This document shows, one piece after another, positions 1 through 9,726 of a stretch of 64,000 nt of DNA. Numbering within the stretch: position 1 is the stretch's first letter; every line of letters starts with the position of its first letter. Source of the DNA: Rhodococcus sp. KRD197 (GTDB lineage Bacteria > Actinomycetota > Actinomycetes > Mycobacteriales > Mycobacteriaceae); the NCBI RefSeq assembly GCF_017168235.1, contig NZ_JABFAO010000011.1:183513-247512 (forward strand). Direction: 5' to 3'. The notes beneath the pieces were generated by a model. That model was not told the DNA's origin and did no database searches. It saw only the letters and a program-made list of their open reading frames with translations. Position numbers and translations under genes: made by a program.

Positions 1-17
1 AGGTGGGTGCGCAGCAC
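1..17 (-). CDS. aspS: Aspartyl-tRNA synthetase, first codons only (partial)
   Basis: The reverse complement of the first 17 bases reads GTG then codons for Leu-Arg-Thr-His, the usual start of actinobacterial AspS (Met-Leu-Arg-Thr-His). An AAAGGA ribosome-binding site lies 6 nt before the GTG. In mycobacteria aspS sits just beside the metallopeptidase gene and diverges from it, as here. Only five codons are visible, so the call rests on the start motif, the ribosome-binding site and synteny. Confidence 0.55.
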
Positions 18-187
18 GGGTTTCCTTTCGCGAAAAGCCGAAAATAGGTGTTCGTCGGTCACCGATCCTACGGAGCGCGACATCGGTACCGGAAACGCGA
101 TACCACCAGCCGTGCGAAGCTGGTGCCCGACAGCGGTATTTCAGGTCGTACCCGCGTTGCGGGGCACCGTCGAGAGGGACTCGATCG
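18..187. promoter_or_regulatory. Divergent intergenic region between aspS and the metallopeptidase
   Basis: These 170 bases separate the minus-strand aspS start from the plus-strand metallopeptidase start and should hold both promoters. A GAGAGGGA ribosome-binding site (172-179) precedes the ATG at 188. I could not assign a convincing -35/-10 pair. Confidence 0.35.
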
Positions 188-1117
188 ATGACGTTCAGCA
201 GAGGCTCACGCATGGAACGCGGGCGGGTGTCCGTAGGTGGCAGCGGTGGAGGCCGGGGCGGGAAGGTCGCACTGGGCGGCATCGGCGGTGTCGTCGTCTT
301 GGTCGTCGCACTACTGCTCGGCGGCGACCCCGGCGAACTTCTGAGCCAGCTGGGCGGTGTCGACGGTTCCTCGCAGGGCGGGTCCGGTGAGGCGGGCACC
401 CTCGAAGGATGCGAGACCGAGGAGGATGCGAACTCGAAGGTCGACTGTCGAATCGGATTCACCGTGTCGAGTCTGGACACCGTCTGGCAGTCGCAACTGG
501 CGGCGCAGACGGGAGTCGCCTACGTGCGTCCGGCCGTGAACATCTTCACCGACTCGACCTTCACCGGTTGCGGCAGCGCTACCAGCGCCGTCGGCCCCTT
601 CTACTGCCCGGCCGACGCGACTGCGTATTTCGACACCAGCTTCTTCCGAGTTCTCGTCGATCAGTTCGGCTCCAGCGGCGGACCGCTCGCCCAGGAATAC
701 GTGGTGGCTCACGAAGTCGGGCATCACATCCAGAACCAACTCGGCGACATCGGACGCGCACAATCCGATCCACAGGGACCCGAGTCCGGGGGCGTTCGTG
801 TCGAACTGCAGGCCGACTGCTACGCCGGGATATGGGCGCATTTCGCGACGCAGATCCCCGCGGAAGAGACCGGTGTTCCGTTCCTCGACCCGCTCTCCGA
901 CGCCGATGTCGACGACGCCCTCTCTGCTGCCGCGTCGGTGGGCGACGATCGGATTCAGCAGTCGACCACCGGGCAGGTCAACCCTGAGGGTTGGACCCAC
1001 GGATCGTCGGCGCAGCGGCAATCATGGTTTCTCACCGGCTATCGAACGGGCTCGGTGTCGGCGTGCGACACTTTCGCCGCAGTCGATCTGAACAATCCCG
1101 CGGCGCTCACCCGCTGA
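188..1117 (+). CDS. Membrane-anchored neutral zinc metallopeptidase (YpfJ family)
   Basis: Predicted zinc metallopeptidase of the YpfJ / 'putative neutral zinc metallopeptidase' family (309 aa), resembling M. tuberculosis Rv2575. A Gly-rich N-terminus (about 15-30) leads into one transmembrane helix (about 28-46), which should leave the catalytic domain outside the membrane. The zinc motif HEVGHH is at residues 175-180, with H175 and H179 as ligands and E176 as catalytic base. A downstream ELQADCYAG segment carries the family's third-ligand region. Several Cys residues in the outer domain could form disulfides. The ATG at 188 is supported by GAGAGGGA 8 nt upstream. The substrate is unknown. 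Confidence 0.88.
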   Translation: MTFSRGSRMERGRVSVGGSGGGRGGKVALGGIGGVVVLVVALLLGGDPGELLSQLGGVDGSSQGGSGEAGTLEGCETEEDANSKVDCRIGFTVSSLDTVWQSQLAAQTGVAYVRPAVNIFTDSTFTGCGSATSAVGPFYCPADATAYFDTSFFRVLVDQFGSSGGPLAQEYVVAHEVGHHIQNQLGDIGRAQSDPQGPESGGVRVELQADCYAGIWAHFATQIPAEETGVPFLDPLSDADVDDALSAAASVGDDRIQQSTTGQVNPEGWTHGSSAQRQSWFLTGYRTGSVSACDTFAAVDLNNPAALTR

Positions 1118-1127
1118 CCGAGGCGAT

Positions 1128-2177
1128 CTAGAACAGCGTCAACGCGGGAGTGCGATTCGTCGGTGCCGCAAACGAGTCCGCCGGCACATCGGACGGGGAG
1201 GCCAGGATATCTTCGACCGGCCCCGCCTGCTCGGCGGCGAATCCATGCCGTTCCAGCAGCGGGTCGATACGCCGGCGAAGCCATGCTGTGTACTCCGGCG
1301 TCACATACGCGCCATCGCCGTACAACTGCCGATAACGGCGAACCAGGGCTGGATGGTTCGTCGCCAACCACGACATGAACCAGTCCTTGGTCGAGGAGCG
1401 TAGATGCATCGGGAGCGTCGTCACCGAGGACGCACCCGCCTCGGCCAGCGCCTCGAACAGGCCGTCGAGTTGCCGCGCGCCGTCGGTGACGAACGGGATT
1501 ACCGGCGCCACCATTACCCCACACGGTAGGCCTGCGTCACGGATCGCTCGGATGAGATCGAGCCGCGCACGCGGGCTGGGGGTTCCGGGTTCCAGCTGTC
1601 GCTGCAGTTCGGGATCAGCCATCGCGAGGCTGACACTTATCCGGACATCGACCTCACCGGCGGCCAGCGTCAGCAAAGGCAGGTCGCGTCGGAGCAGAGT
1701 GCCCTTCGTCAAGATCGAGAACGGTGTGCCGGATTCCGTGAGTGCCCTGATGATTCCGGGCATCAGCCGGTAGCGACCCTCGGCACGCTGATAAGGGTCG
1801 GTGCTGGTACCCAGAGCCACCATCTCGCGCTTCCAGGAACGTCGCGCCAACTCCTTACGCAGCACCGCAGCGATGTTGGTCTTCACAACGATCTGCGAGT
1901 CGAAGTCGTTGCCCGAGTCGAGATCCAAATACTCGTGAGTGGGGCGGGCGAAGCAGTATCGGCAGGCATGCGAGCATCCCCTGGACGGATTGATCGTCCA
2001 GGTGAACGGTAGCGAGTTGTCCCCCTGCACCTTGTTGAGTGCACTCTTGCACAGCACCTCGTGGAACGTGATTCCCTCGAACTCGGGTGTCTGTACGCTG
2101 CGAACGAGCCCGGCACGCCCGAGACCGGGCAACGCGCCCTCGTCTGCGGCGTCGAGTGTCTGACCGGCCCATCGCAT
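1128..2177 (-). CDS. Rv2578c-family radical SAM protein, probably LexA-regulated
   Basis: Radical SAM protein of the spore-photolyase-like SplB/Rv2578c family, 349 aa from the ATG at 2177 (protein begins MRWAGQ). The 4Fe-4S motif CSHACRYC (CX3CX2C) is followed by FARPTHEYL, and the TIM-barrel segments LGTSTDPYQ and ILTKGT are present. Family members are suspected DNA- or RNA-repair enzymes, but the reaction is unproven. The first in-frame ATG (2183) lies only 2 nt from a LexA-like box, so ATG 2177, matching the mycobacterial N-terminus, is preferred. The gene converges on the metallopeptidase with a 10-bp gap. Confidence 0.88.
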   Translation of the reverse strand: MRWAGQTLDAADEGALPGLGRAGLVRSVQTPEFEGITFHEVLCKSALNKVQGDNSLPFTWTINPSRGCSHACRYCFARPTHEYLDLDSGNDFDSQIVVKTNIAAVLRKELARRSWKREMVALGTSTDPYQRAEGRYRLMPGIIRALTESGTPFSILTKGTLLRRDLPLLTLAAGEVDVRISVSLAMADPELQRQLEPGTPSPRARLDLIRAIRDAGLPCGVMVAPVIPFVTDGARQLDGLFEALAEAGASSVTTLPMHLRSSTKDWFMSWLATNHPALVRRYRQLYGDGAYVTPEYTAWLRRRIDPLLERHGFAAEQAGPVEDILASPSDVPADSFAAPTNRTPALTLF

Positions 2178-2185
2178 GCACATAG

Positions 2186-2201
2186 TCGAACATGTGTTCT
2201 A
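2186..2201 (-). promoter_or_regulatory. SOS box (LexA operator) before the radical SAM gene
   Basis: TCGAACATGTGTTCTA matches the mycobacterial/rhodococcal LexA consensus TCGAAC-N4-GTTCGA at 11 of 12 defined positions. It lies directly upstream of the radical SAM start, between that gene and the divergent DUF3237 gene. As I recall, the M. tuberculosis orthologue Rv2578c belongs to the LexA regulon, which supports the call. Confidence 0.75.
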
Positions 2202-2289
2202 GGGCGTGTCAAGGTCGACTCGGGAGCCGGAGGACGCCGTACCATCGGATCCACCCACCGACCTCACACCAACAAGGAGCGTTCTGCAC

Positions 2290-2757
2290 GTGACTGCACC
2301 CATCGCGCCCACCCTCGAGCCGATACTCCGGCTCGGACTCAGCTTGGGCGTCCCGATCGATCTCGGAGCGGTACCGGCGGGCGAACGCGTCGTGACACCC
2401 ATCCTGGGCGGGGCAGCACCCGGTCCGGATATCGAGGGCACCTTGGCGGGTTCGTCGTCGATCGTTGCGACGACGCGGGCCGACGGATGCACCGAACTGA
2501 GCACCGAACTCGTCCTCGAACTGGCTGACGGCGGTTATCTTTCGCTCGCACATCGCGTATTTCAGTTCGGCCCGGCCGAGGTCATCGAGTCCCTGGGCGG
2601 CACCGAGGAAGTGGATCCAGCGACCTACTACTTCCGCGGCACGCTCGACATCTCGACCGCCGTACCGCAGTTCACCTACCTCAACCGCGCATTGGTCGTC
2701 ACGTCCGGATCACGCTCGGTCGATTCCATCGTTCTCGACGCCTTCCTCGTGACCTGA
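2290..2757 (+). CDS. DUF3237 family protein
   Basis: Small beta-rich protein of 155 aa that I place in the DUF3237 family (lipocalin-like barrels of unknown function). Recognisable segments are a central YLSLAHRVF strand, the YYFRGTLDIST stretch and an FTYLNRALVV C-terminus. GTG at 2290 is chosen because AAGGAG (2274-2279) lies 10 nt upstream; the longer in-frame ORF from 2206 would run across the divergent promoter region. No catalytic residues can be named. It diverges from the radical SAM gene and converges on the next gene with a 4-bp gap. Confidence 0.7.
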   Translation: MTAPIAPTLEPILRLGLSLGVPIDLGAVPAGERVVTPILGGAAPGPDIEGTLAGSSSIVATTRADGCTELSTELVLELADGGYLSLAHRVFQFGPAEVIESLGGTEEVDPATYYFRGTLDISTAVPQFTYLNRALVVTSGSRSVDSIVLDAFLVT

Positions 2758-2761
2758 GCGT

Positions 2762-3391
2762 TCAGCTCGTCAACTCGACGACTTCCCGGTCGGTCAAGGT
2801 AGCGATGGGCGTTCGGCCGGCGTCACGAACCAGTTCGACCGCTCGATGCAGCGGACGTTCGCTCAGACCCGCGTCTCTGGCTTCCGCTTTGAGTTGATCG
2901 ACCAGCACCGAGGCGATCGCGGCAGCAGGGACGAGTTCTGTGGTCCACAGCGCGTCTGCGAGTGAGCGGAGCGCAAGAATCGGCAATTCCCGTCCTCCCC
3001 CGCCGGTGTAGAGCGCCAGCGCAATAGTGGCGCGGGTCTTGCCGTCGTAGAGCCGCAGCGACACCTGATCGATCCGGGCAACCCGAACCTGAAGCTCGGC
3101 GGTCACCACGTCGGGAACTACCAATCGCTTCGTGCGAAACCCGCCACGAATGTGAACAACGTTGTCCGCGAGCCAGATGCGGCGCCTGATGCCCACCCAC
3201 GCCGAGCCCGCGGTAGGCACTGCGACCACGAGCCCGAGAACCACTGCCACGACGACCGGGAGAAAGAAGCTCGCAATCACAGCGAGGAGAACCCCCACCA
3301 CAATCGAGCCGACCGCGAACTTCTTCAGGCGCGGCGCGACGACATCGACGGGAATCAGATCCAGTGCGACGGACGTTCCCTCACTTGGCAA
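2762..3391 (-). CDS. Conserved membrane protein, function unknown
   Basis: Hypothetical protein of about 209 aa. A hydrophobic region of two adjacent transmembrane helices lies near residues 20-70. A cytoplasmic PH-like beta domain follows ([13 protein letters not shown] onward), then a C-terminal helix. The preferred start is TTG at 3391, because a strong GGTGGAGG ribosome-binding site lies 6-7 nt upstream inside the end of hisS; the longer frame from 3454 has no such site. It overlaps hisS by 11 bp and so is probably translationally coupled to it. I do not recognise a specific family. Confidence 0.7.
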   Translation of the reverse strand: MPSEGTSVALDLIPVDVVAPRLKKFAVGSIVVGVLLAVIASFFLPVVVAVVLGLVVAVPTAGSAWVGIRRRIWLADNVVHIRGGFRTKRLVVPDVVTAELQVRVARIDQVSLRLYDGKTRATIALALYTGGGGRELPILALRSLADALWTTELVPAAAIASVLVDQLKAEARDAGLSERPLHRAVELVRDAGRTPIATLTDREVVELTS

Positions 3392-4658
3392 TGCCGGCCT
3401 CCACCTGTGCAAGCACCTCGGTGAGCGGTACTTCGCGCTGCTCCCCCGTGGCAAGTTCCTTCAATACCACTGTGCCCGCCGCCAACTCCTGGTCGCCGAG
3501 CACCAGGGCGTATCGAGCGCCCGAGCGGTCCGCCGCCTTCATCGCACCCTTGACTCCGCGGTTGCCGTAAGCCATATCCACGCTGATTCCCTTGCCCCGC
3601 AACTGACCTGCAATAGTGACGATTCGCGCTTTCGCTTCGGCGCCGAGCGGTACACCGAATACGTCACAGCGTGCCGTCGAAGCAGCCGACTTGCCCTCTG
3701 CGGCGAGTGCGAGCATCGTGCGATCGACGCCGAGGCCGAATCCGATACCCGAAAGCTCCTGCCCTCCCAGTTGCGCCATGAGCCCGTCGTAGCGACCCCC
3801 GCCGCCGATACCGGACTGTGCACCGAGGCCGTCGTGGACGAACTCGAAGGTCGTCTTGGTGTAGTAGTCGAGCCCGCGCACCATGCGCGGATTGACGACA
3901 TACGGCACGCCGAGTGCATCGAGGTGACAAAGGACTTCCTCGAAGTGGGCCTTGGCCGTGTCCGAGAGGTGGTCGAGCATGAGCGGTGCATCCGCGGTCA
4001 TCTCACGTACCTCGGGTCGCTTGTCGTCGAGTACGCGGAGCGGGTTGATCTCGGCACGCTTTCGGGTGTCCGCATCCAGCGGCAAACCGAAAAGGAAGCT
4101 CTGAAGCTTCTCGCGGTACTGCGGTCGGCACGTGTCATCACCGAGCGACGTGATCTCGAGACGGAAATCGCTCAGTCCGAGGCTCCGAAAGCCGGTGTCG
4201 GCAACGGCTACCACTTCTGCGTCGAGCGCGGGATCATCGATGCCGATGGCCTCGATGCCTACTTGTTGCAGCTGTCGATATCGTCCGGCCTGAGGACGCT
4301 CGTAGCGAAAGAACGGGCCGGCGTAGGCAAGTTTCACCGGCAGCGCCCCGCGATCGAGCCCATGTTCGATGACTGCACGCATGACGCCGGCGGTGCCCTC
4401 GGGACGCAACGTCACCGAGCGATCGCCCCGATCTGCGAACGTGTACATCTCCTTGCTCACGACGTCGGTCGATTCCCCGACGCCACGGGCGAACAGCCCG
4501 GTGTCCTCGAAGATCGGTAGTTCGATGTGGCCGTATCCGGCGTTGCGGGCGGCGCCGAGCAAGCCCTCGCGCACGGCGACGAACTCCGCAGAGTTCGGCG
4601 GAAAGTAGTCGGGGATGCCCTTGGGCGCAGAAAAACTGGTCGGCTTGCTCACGGTCAC
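3381..4658 (-). CDS. hisS: Histidyl-tRNA synthetase
   Basis: Class II aminoacyl-tRNA synthetase charging tRNA-His in the cytoplasm. At 425 aa it has normal length. Visible features are an N-terminal GIPDYFPP segment, motif 2 around [14 protein letters not shown], the HisRS signature [11 protein letters not shown] with GGGGRYDGL, and a C-terminal anticodon-binding domain. The ATG at 4658 overlaps the stop of the upstream metallo-hydrolase by 4 bp, so the two are an operon, as in M. tuberculosis (Rv2580c/Rv2581c). Confidence 0.97.
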   Translation of the reverse strand: MTVSKPTSFSAPKGIPDYFPPNSAEFVAVREGLLGAARNAGYGHIELPIFEDTGLFARGVGESTDVVSKEMYTFADRGDRSVTLRPEGTAGVMRAVIEHGLDRGALPVKLAYAGPFFRYERPQAGRYRQLQQVGIEAIGIDDPALDAEVVAVADTGFRSLGLSDFRLEITSLGDDTCRPQYREKLQSFLFGLPLDADTRKRAEINPLRVLDDKRPEVREMTADAPLMLDHLSDTAKAHFEEVLCHLDALGVPYVVNPRMVRGLDYYTKTTFEFVHDGLGAQSGIGGGGRYDGLMAQLGGQELSGIGFGLGVDRTMLALAAEGKSAASTARCDVFGVPLGAEAKARIVTIAGQLRGKGISVDMAYGNRGVKGAMKAADRSGARYALVLGDQELAAGTVVLKELATGEQREVPLTEVLAQVEAGIAK

Positions 4659-5350
4659 AGCTTTCCTTGTCCGGGTACCGACAGTCCAACGAGAAAGGGA
4701 TTGGCGGTGCGTTCGGAACCGATCGAACTCTGGCCGCCGTGCCCGGGCAGGATCACCGTGTCATCGCTCATCGGCAGCAACGAATGTGCGATGGATTGCA
4801 GGAGCTGCTCGTGGTCGCCTCCGGGGAGATCCGTGCGACCGATCGAGCCGGCGAACAGCGTGTCACCGGTGAGTGCGACGCGGACAGTGTCACCGTTGGG
4901 TCCATCCATCTCGATGGTGAACACCACCGACCCCTGCGTGTGCCCGGGAGTGTGGAGGACTCCGAAGGGAATCCCTGCCAGTTCGAGGGGCACACCGTCG
5001 TCGAGACCGCGTACCTCGTCCGGCTCGGAGAACTCAGCGTCTCCCAGCAGTGCTGCCAGCGTCGGCCCGGTTCCTCGAAGCGGATCCGAGAGCATGTAGC
5101 GGTCTTCGGTGTGAATGTATGCCGGAATGTCGAAAGTCCGACACAACGGTTCGACCGACCACGTGTGATCGAGGTGGCCGTGTGTGAGCAGAATCGCAAC
5201 GGGCGTGATGTTCGATTCGTCCAGAAAGCGCATGAGTGGTTCGGCTGCGTCCTGGCCGGGATCGACTACGACGCACTCACGGGCATCGTCGTGCGCGATG
5301 ACGTAGCAGTTGGTCTGGAACATTCCCGCCGGGAATCCGGTGACGAGCAC
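4655..5350 (-). CDS. Glyoxalase II-like metallo-beta-lactamase fold hydrolase
   Basis: MBL-fold hydrolase of 231 aa, similar to Rv2581c and glyoxalase II. The metal-binding motif THGHLDH is followed by [14 protein letters not shown] and a C-terminal LPGHGG, the standard set of ligands for a two-metal site. GTG at 5350 (protein begins VLVTGFPAG) is chosen over longer in-frame starts because AGGAG lies 8 nt upstream and the N-terminus matches mycobacterial homologues. Probable role is thioester hydrolysis (S-lactoyl-type or another small thiol conjugate). Co-transcribed with hisS. Confidence 0.88.
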   Translation of the reverse strand: MLVTGFPAGMFQTNCYVIAHDDARECVVVDPGQDAAEPLMRFLDESNITPVAILLTHGHLDHTWSVEPLCRTFDIPAYIHTEDRYMLSDPLRGTGPTLAALLGDAEFSEPDEVRGLDDGVPLELAGIPFGVLHTPGHTQGSVVFTIEMDGPNGDTVRVALTGDTLFAGSIGRTDLPGGDHEQLLQSIAHSLLPMSDDTVILPGHGGQSSIGSERTANPFLVGLSVPGQGKL

Positions 5351-5543
5351 GGCAGCAGCTCCTGTTTTGGGGTGAGGGCAGGTCGGACCCAGCGTAGTTG
5401 CATGGTGTTCACCTGCACGTCGCCAGTGCCCGACCAGAATGTTCTCAGGATGTGATGGCACACTCACTCACGGTCGGTTCGGTCTCGGATGGTGCCGAAT
5501 CGAGGACACTTCTCGATCGAGGACTAGCAGGAGGACACGTCAA

Positions 5544-6413
5544 TTGCCCAGCAACGAGCAGCGGCGCGAAGCAGCCAAGAGAAAGCTCGAGCGACAGCTC
5601 GAACGTCGCGCCGAACGTGCGAAGAAGCGTAAGCAACTGACGATCGCCGGATCGATTGTCGGCGTCCTGGTCGTCGTAGGTGCAGTTGCCGTCGCGGTCG
5701 CGCTCACCCGGGGCAGCGACGATGCCGACACGACGGCTGCCGATGCCACCTCGAGCGCGACGAGCGGCGACACGCTCATCGCCGAAGGCCGCGCTGAGGC
5801 GCTCCCCGAGACCGTCGATTGTGCGTATCCCACTGCTCCGCAGCCCGCCGCGAAGGAGAACACTCCTCCGCGCGCAGAGGGTGTGCCCACGAGCGAGGAA
5901 ACTCTGAGCTACAGCATGGAGACGACCCAGGGCAACATCGGTCTGACGCTGAACAACCCACAGTCTCCCTGCACTGTGAACAGCTTTGTCTCGTTGGCCA
6001 ACCAGGGCTACTTCGACGGCACCACGTGCCATCGCCTCACCACCGGGGGCGCCCTGCAGGTTCTGCAGTGCGGTGATCCAGCAGGAACCGGCGCGGGTGG
6101 CCCGGGTTATCAGTTCGACGACGAGTTCCCAGCGGATCAGTTCGCCGACGGTGACTCCGCGGCAGATGACCCGATCACCTATCCGCGCGGCACGGTGGCC
6201 ATGGCGAACGCCGGCGCGGGAACCAACGGCAGCCAGTTCTTCCTGGTCTACGGCGACTCGACACTCCCGCCCGCATACACCGTGTTCGGCAGCATCGACG
6301 AGACAGGACTGCAGACCCTGGACCAGATTGCAGCAGCAGGCGTCGAAGGTGGCGCCTCCGACGGTGCCCCCGCTGAGCCGGTCGAGATCACCAGCCTCGT
6401 GAGCGACCTGTGA
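5544..6413 (+). CDS. ppiB: Membrane-anchored cyclophilin-type peptidyl-prolyl isomerase
   Basis: Extracytoplasmic cyclophilin of 289 aa, orthologous in position and sequence style to Rv2582 PpiB. A basic N-terminus (RREAAKRKLERQLERR) precedes one transmembrane helix (about 34-55). An Ala/Thr-rich linker and a cyclophilin domain (about 120-285) follow, with CHRL, LQCGDP, NGSQFFLVYGD and a VFG terminus. The TTG start at 5544 has AGGAGG (5529-5534) 9 nt upstream and reproduces the mycobacterial N-terminus. Cys residues in CTVNSF, CHRL and LQCGDP recur in the next gene and may be disulfide-bonded. Confidence 0.9.
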   Translation: MPSNEQRREAAKRKLERQLERRAERAKKRKQLTIAGSIVGVLVVVGAVAVAVALTRGSDDADTTAADATSSATSGDTLIAEGRAEALPETVDCAYPTAPQPAAKENTPPRAEGVPTSEETLSYSMETTQGNIGLTLNNPQSPCTVNSFVSLANQGYFDGTTCHRLTTGGALQVLQCGDPAGTGAGGPGYQFDDEFPADQFADGDSAADDPITYPRGTVAMANAGAGTNGSQFFLVYGDSTLPPAYTVFGSIDETGLQTLDQIAAAGVEGGASDGAPAEPVEITSLVSDL

Positions 6414-7204
6414 CGCGGCCTTCGGTGCTGTGGGCGGCTGTCGGCGCGGCGGCACTTGTACTCGTGGGCTGCTCCTCCGGCTCCACCGACTCGCCGGATG
6501 CGACGACCAGCAGCGCGCAATCCTCGACGTCCGCTCCCGCCAGCACCACGCAGATGCCGTTGGACATGACTCGATTCGGAGTGCTTCCCCCGGTTCCGGC
6601 GGCGTTGGCACAGACGACCACGTGCAGCTACCCGGAATCGTCGCCGGCTGTGAAGGAGAACGTGCCGCCGGCGACCACCGAGGTGCCTACCGAAGGAATC
6701 GTCGATGTCGCCGTCGCGACGAACCAGGGACCGATCGGGCTCACTCTCGACCGAACCGAAGCGCCGTGCACCGTGAACAGCTTCACGTCGTTGGCTTCGC
6801 AGGGATACTTCGATGACACCCCGTGTCATCGTTTGACCACGAGCGCCGGGCTGGAGGTTCTCCAGTGCGGAGATCCGTCCGGCACGGGTAGTCGCGGGCC
6901 GGGGTACGAGTACGCGAACGAGTACCCCACGACCGCGTTCGCGCCGGAGGATCCGGCGCTGTCCATGCCCGTGGTGTACCCGCGCGGCACCGTGGCCATG
7001 GCGAACGCCGGACCCGGTACCAATGGCAGCCAGTTCTTCCTGGTCTACGCCGATTCGGTGCTGCCGCCTCAGTACACCGTCTTCGGCACCATCTCCGAGG
7101 AGGGGTTGGCCACGCTCGACTCGATTGCCGAAGCCGGTGTGTCCGGCGGAGCGAGCGACGGCGCGCCGATCGATGACGTGATACTCGAGACCGTCACCGC
7201 ATAA
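6410..7204 (+). CDS. Lipoprotein cyclophilin-type peptidyl-prolyl isomerase
   Basis: Second cyclophilin, 264 aa, overlapping the first by 4 bp (GTGA) and plainly a tandem duplicate. It shares CTVNSF, GYFDDTPCHRLT, LEVLQCGDP, MANAGPGTNGSQFFLVY and the SGGASDGAP C-terminus with its neighbour. Instead of a membrane helix it has a lipoprotein signal peptide with the lipobox LVGC at about residues 18-21, so it should be tethered to the outer face of the membrane. Role: proline isomerisation during folding of exported proteins. Confidence 0.88.
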   Translation: MTRPSVLWAAVGAAALVLVGCSSGSTDSPDATTSSAQSSTSAPASTTQMPLDMTRFGVLPPVPAALAQTTTCSYPESSPAVKENVPPATTEVPTEGIVDVAVATNQGPIGLTLDRTEAPCTVNSFTSLASQGYFDDTPCHRLTTSAGLEVLQCGDPSGTGSRGPGYEYANEYPTTAFAPEDPALSMPVVYPRGTVAMANAGPGTNGSQFFLVYADSVLPPQYTVFGTISEEGLATLDSIAEAGVSGGASDGAPIDDVILETVTA

Positions 7205-7213
7205 GGCACTTCG

Positions 7214-7263
7214 CGCATGTGAGTGGTTTTACATAGCCCGCTATGTAAAACCACTCACATGCG
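7214..7263. terminator. Perfect 23-bp-arm palindrome between convergent ppi and rel genes
   Basis: Bases 7214-7236 are the exact reverse complement of 7241-7263, with a CCCG loop. It sits between the stop of the second cyclophilin and the stop of rel, so it can act as a bidirectional terminator. No long T tract follows, so termination may depend on stem stability. A related palindrome occurs at 51826-51883. Confidence 0.7.
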
Positions 7264-7275
7264 GCGGAGCCGCCC

Positions 7276-9666
7276 TCAGGCCGCCGAGGTCAGCCGATAC
7301 ACGTCGTAGACACCTTCGACGTTGCGTACGACATTGAGGACGTGCCCCAGGTGCTTCGGGTCGCCCATCTCGAAGGTGAACTTGCTGATGGCAACCCGGT
7401 CCCCCGACGTTGCGACCGAGGCCGAGAGAATGTTGACCTTCTCGTCCGCCAAAGCCTTGGTGACATCGGACAACAGCCGGTGCCGATCGAGTGCCTCGAT
7501 CTGAATCGCCACCAGAAAGACCGAGGACGCAGACGGTGCCCACTCGACGTCGATGAACCGTTCGGACTGCTCGCCGAGTGACTTCGCGTTGGTGCAGTCG
7601 GTCCGGTGCACGCTGACCGAACCGCCTCGTGTGACGAACCCGAGAATGTCGTCGCCGGGTACCGGTGTACAGCACTTCGCCAACTTGGCCACGACACCTT
7701 CGGTTCCCGATACCAACACTCCGGCGTCGCCGACCTGACGTGGTCGCGTCGGGATGGTCGACGGAGTCGCCCGCTCTGCGAGTTCCTCCTCCACGTCTCC
7801 GACGCCGCCCAGGTGAGCGACCAATCTCTGCACCACGTGCTGGGCAGAGACATGGCTCTCCCCGACCGCTGTGTAGAGCGCTGAGACATCGACGTAGCGG
7901 AGCTCGTGGGCGATGGTCGACATCGACTCGGCGTTCATCAATCGCTGCAGAGGGAGTCCGCCGCGGCGGACTTCCTTGGCAATCGCATCCTTGCCGGCCT
8001 CGAGCGCCTCTTCACGGCGTTCCTTGGCGAACCACTGGCGGATCTTGGTCTTCGCGCGCGGTGACGCGACAAACCCCTGCCAGTCACGGCTGGGCCCCGC
8101 GGTGACTGCTTTCGAGGTGAAGACCTCGACTACCTCACCGTTGTCCAGCTTTCGCTCGAGGGCGACGAGGCGGCCGTTGACGCGGGCGCCGATACAGCGG
8201 TGGCCGACCTCGGTGTGAACGGCGTAGGCGAAGTCGACGGGACACGAACCCGCCGGCAACGTCACCACGTCGCCCTTGGGTGTGAAGACGAAGATCTCTT
8301 TGACCGCGAGGTCGTACCGTAGAGATTCGAGGAATTCGCCCGGATCCGCGGCTTCACGCTGCCAGTCCAGGAGCTGGCGCATCCACGCCATATCGTCGAC
8401 CTCGGCGTTGTCGCTGCCGTGCTTTCCGCGCGTCTCCTTGTACCGCCAGTGCGCGGCGATGCCGAACTCCGCGGTGCGGTGCATGTCACGGGTGCGGATC
8501 TGGACTTCCAGGGGCTTGCCCTCAGGCCCGACGACCGTGGTGTGCAGTGATTGATAGACCCCGTAGCGAGGCTGTGCGATGTAGTCCTTGAACCGCCCCG
8601 CCATCGGCTGCCACAACGAGTGAACGACGCCTACAGCGGCATAGCAGTCGCGAATCTCGTCACACAGGATTCGCACCCCGACGAGATCGTGAATGTCGTC
8701 GAAGTCGCGTCCTTTGACGATCATCTTCTGGTAGATCGACCAGTAGTGCTTGGGGCGACCTTCGACCACTGCGCTGATCCGCGAGGCCGAGAGCGAAGAA
8801 TTGATCTCGGCTCTGACTTTTTCGAGATAGGTATCGCGGGACGGGGCGCGGTCGGCAACCAAACGTACGATCTCGTCGTACTTCTTCGGGTGCAGAATCG
8901 CGAACGCCAGGTCCTCCAACTCCCACTTGACCGTAGCCATACCGAGTCGGTGCGCAAGCGGAGCGATGACCTCGAGGGTTTCCTTCGCCTTGCGTGCCTG
9001 CTTCTCCGGTGGCAGGAAGCGCATGGTGCGCATGTTGTGCAGGCGGTCGGCGACCTTGATCACCAGCACTCGAGGATCCCGGGCCATCGCGATGATCATC
9101 TTGCGGATGGTTTCGCCCTCGGCAGCCGTACCGAGAACGACCTTGTCCAATTTGGTGACGCCGTCGACCAGATGCGCCACCTCCTCCCCGAACTCGTCGG
9201 TGAGTTGGACCAGCGAATACCCGGTGTCCTCGACGGTGTCGTGTAGCAGGGCCGCGACGAGGGTGGTGGTGTCCATCCCGAGCTCGGCGAGAATATTGGC
9301 CACGGCGAGTGGGTGCGTGATGTACGGGTCGCCCGATTTACGCATCTGACTCGCGTGACGCTCGTCGGCAACATCGTAGGCACGCTGCAGCAACGCCAGG
9401 TCCGCCTTGGGAAACAGCTCACGGTGCAAGCTGACGAGCGGTTCGAGTACCGGCTTGACGGTGGCGTTCCGGCCGGCGGTGATCCTGCGCGCCAGCCGCG
9501 CGCGCACGCGTCTCGATGCCGACGTCGGCACCGTGGGCGTCGCGCCGCGGCCGAGTACCAACGGGGGCTCAGCAGGCGAGGCGGCCGACAAACCCCCTTC
9601 CGGCGAGGGCTCAGCTTGTTCGGGCAGGGGCTGGTCGGGCACACCTTCGTCGACGGAACGGGTCAT
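7276..9666 (-). CDS. relA: Bifunctional (p)ppGpp synthetase/hydrolase Rel
   Basis: Long Rel enzyme (796 aa) that makes and degrades the stringent-response alarmone (p)ppGpp. Domains in order are an HD hydrolase (about 80-190, with [11 protein letters not shown]), a RelA/SpoT synthetase (about 270-380, with YWSIYQKM and DLVGVRI), TGS ([15 protein letters not shown]), a helical/zinc-finger region including CCTPVPGD, and a C-terminal ACT domain. Both catalytic halves look intact, as expected for the single Rel of actinobacteria. AGGAGG lies 8 nt before the ATG. It follows apt, as in M. tuberculosis. Confidence 0.96.
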   Translation of the reverse strand: MTRSVDEGVPDQPLPEQAEPSPEGGLSAASPAEPPLVLGRGATPTVPTSASRRVRARLARRITAGRNATVKPVLEPLVSLHRELFPKADLALLQRAYDVADERHASQMRKSGDPYITHPLAVANILAELGMDTTTLVAALLHDTVEDTGYSLVQLTDEFGEEVAHLVDGVTKLDKVVLGTAAEGETIRKMIIAMARDPRVLVIKVADRLHNMRTMRFLPPEKQARKAKETLEVIAPLAHRLGMATVKWELEDLAFAILHPKKYDEIVRLVADRAPSRDTYLEKVRAEINSSLSASRISAVVEGRPKHYWSIYQKMIVKGRDFDDIHDLVGVRILCDEIRDCYAAVGVVHSLWQPMAGRFKDYIAQPRYGVYQSLHTTVVGPEGKPLEVQIRTRDMHRTAEFGIAAHWRYKETRGKHGSDNAEVDDMAWMRQLLDWQREAADPGEFLESLRYDLAVKEIFVFTPKGDVVTLPAGSCPVDFAYAVHTEVGHRCIGARVNGRLVALERKLDNGEVVEVFTSKAVTAGPSRDWQGFVASPRAKTKIRQWFAKERREEALEAGKDAIAKEVRRGGLPLQRLMNAESMSTIAHELRYVDVSALYTAVGESHVSAQHVVQRLVAHLGGVGDVEEELAERATPSTIPTRPRQVGDAGVLVSGTEGVVAKLAKCCTPVPGDDILGFVTRGGSVSVHRTDCTNAKSLGEQSERFIDVEWAPSASSVFLVAIQIEALDRHRLLSDVTKALADEKVNILSASVATSGDRVAISKFTFEMGDPKHLGHVLNVVRNVEGVYDVYRLTSAA

Positions 9667-9726
9667 TGCGATCGCCTCCTGCCGCGTTGACTGTCCTCGT
9701 GTTCGCCGTGAGTTCTCTGACCGCTC

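Noticed and set aside
5445-6611. 388-codon minus-strand frame opposite the two cyclophilins
   Set aside because: Antisense to a strongly supported gene pair; low-complexity Arg/Ser/Ala composition and no ribosome-binding site.
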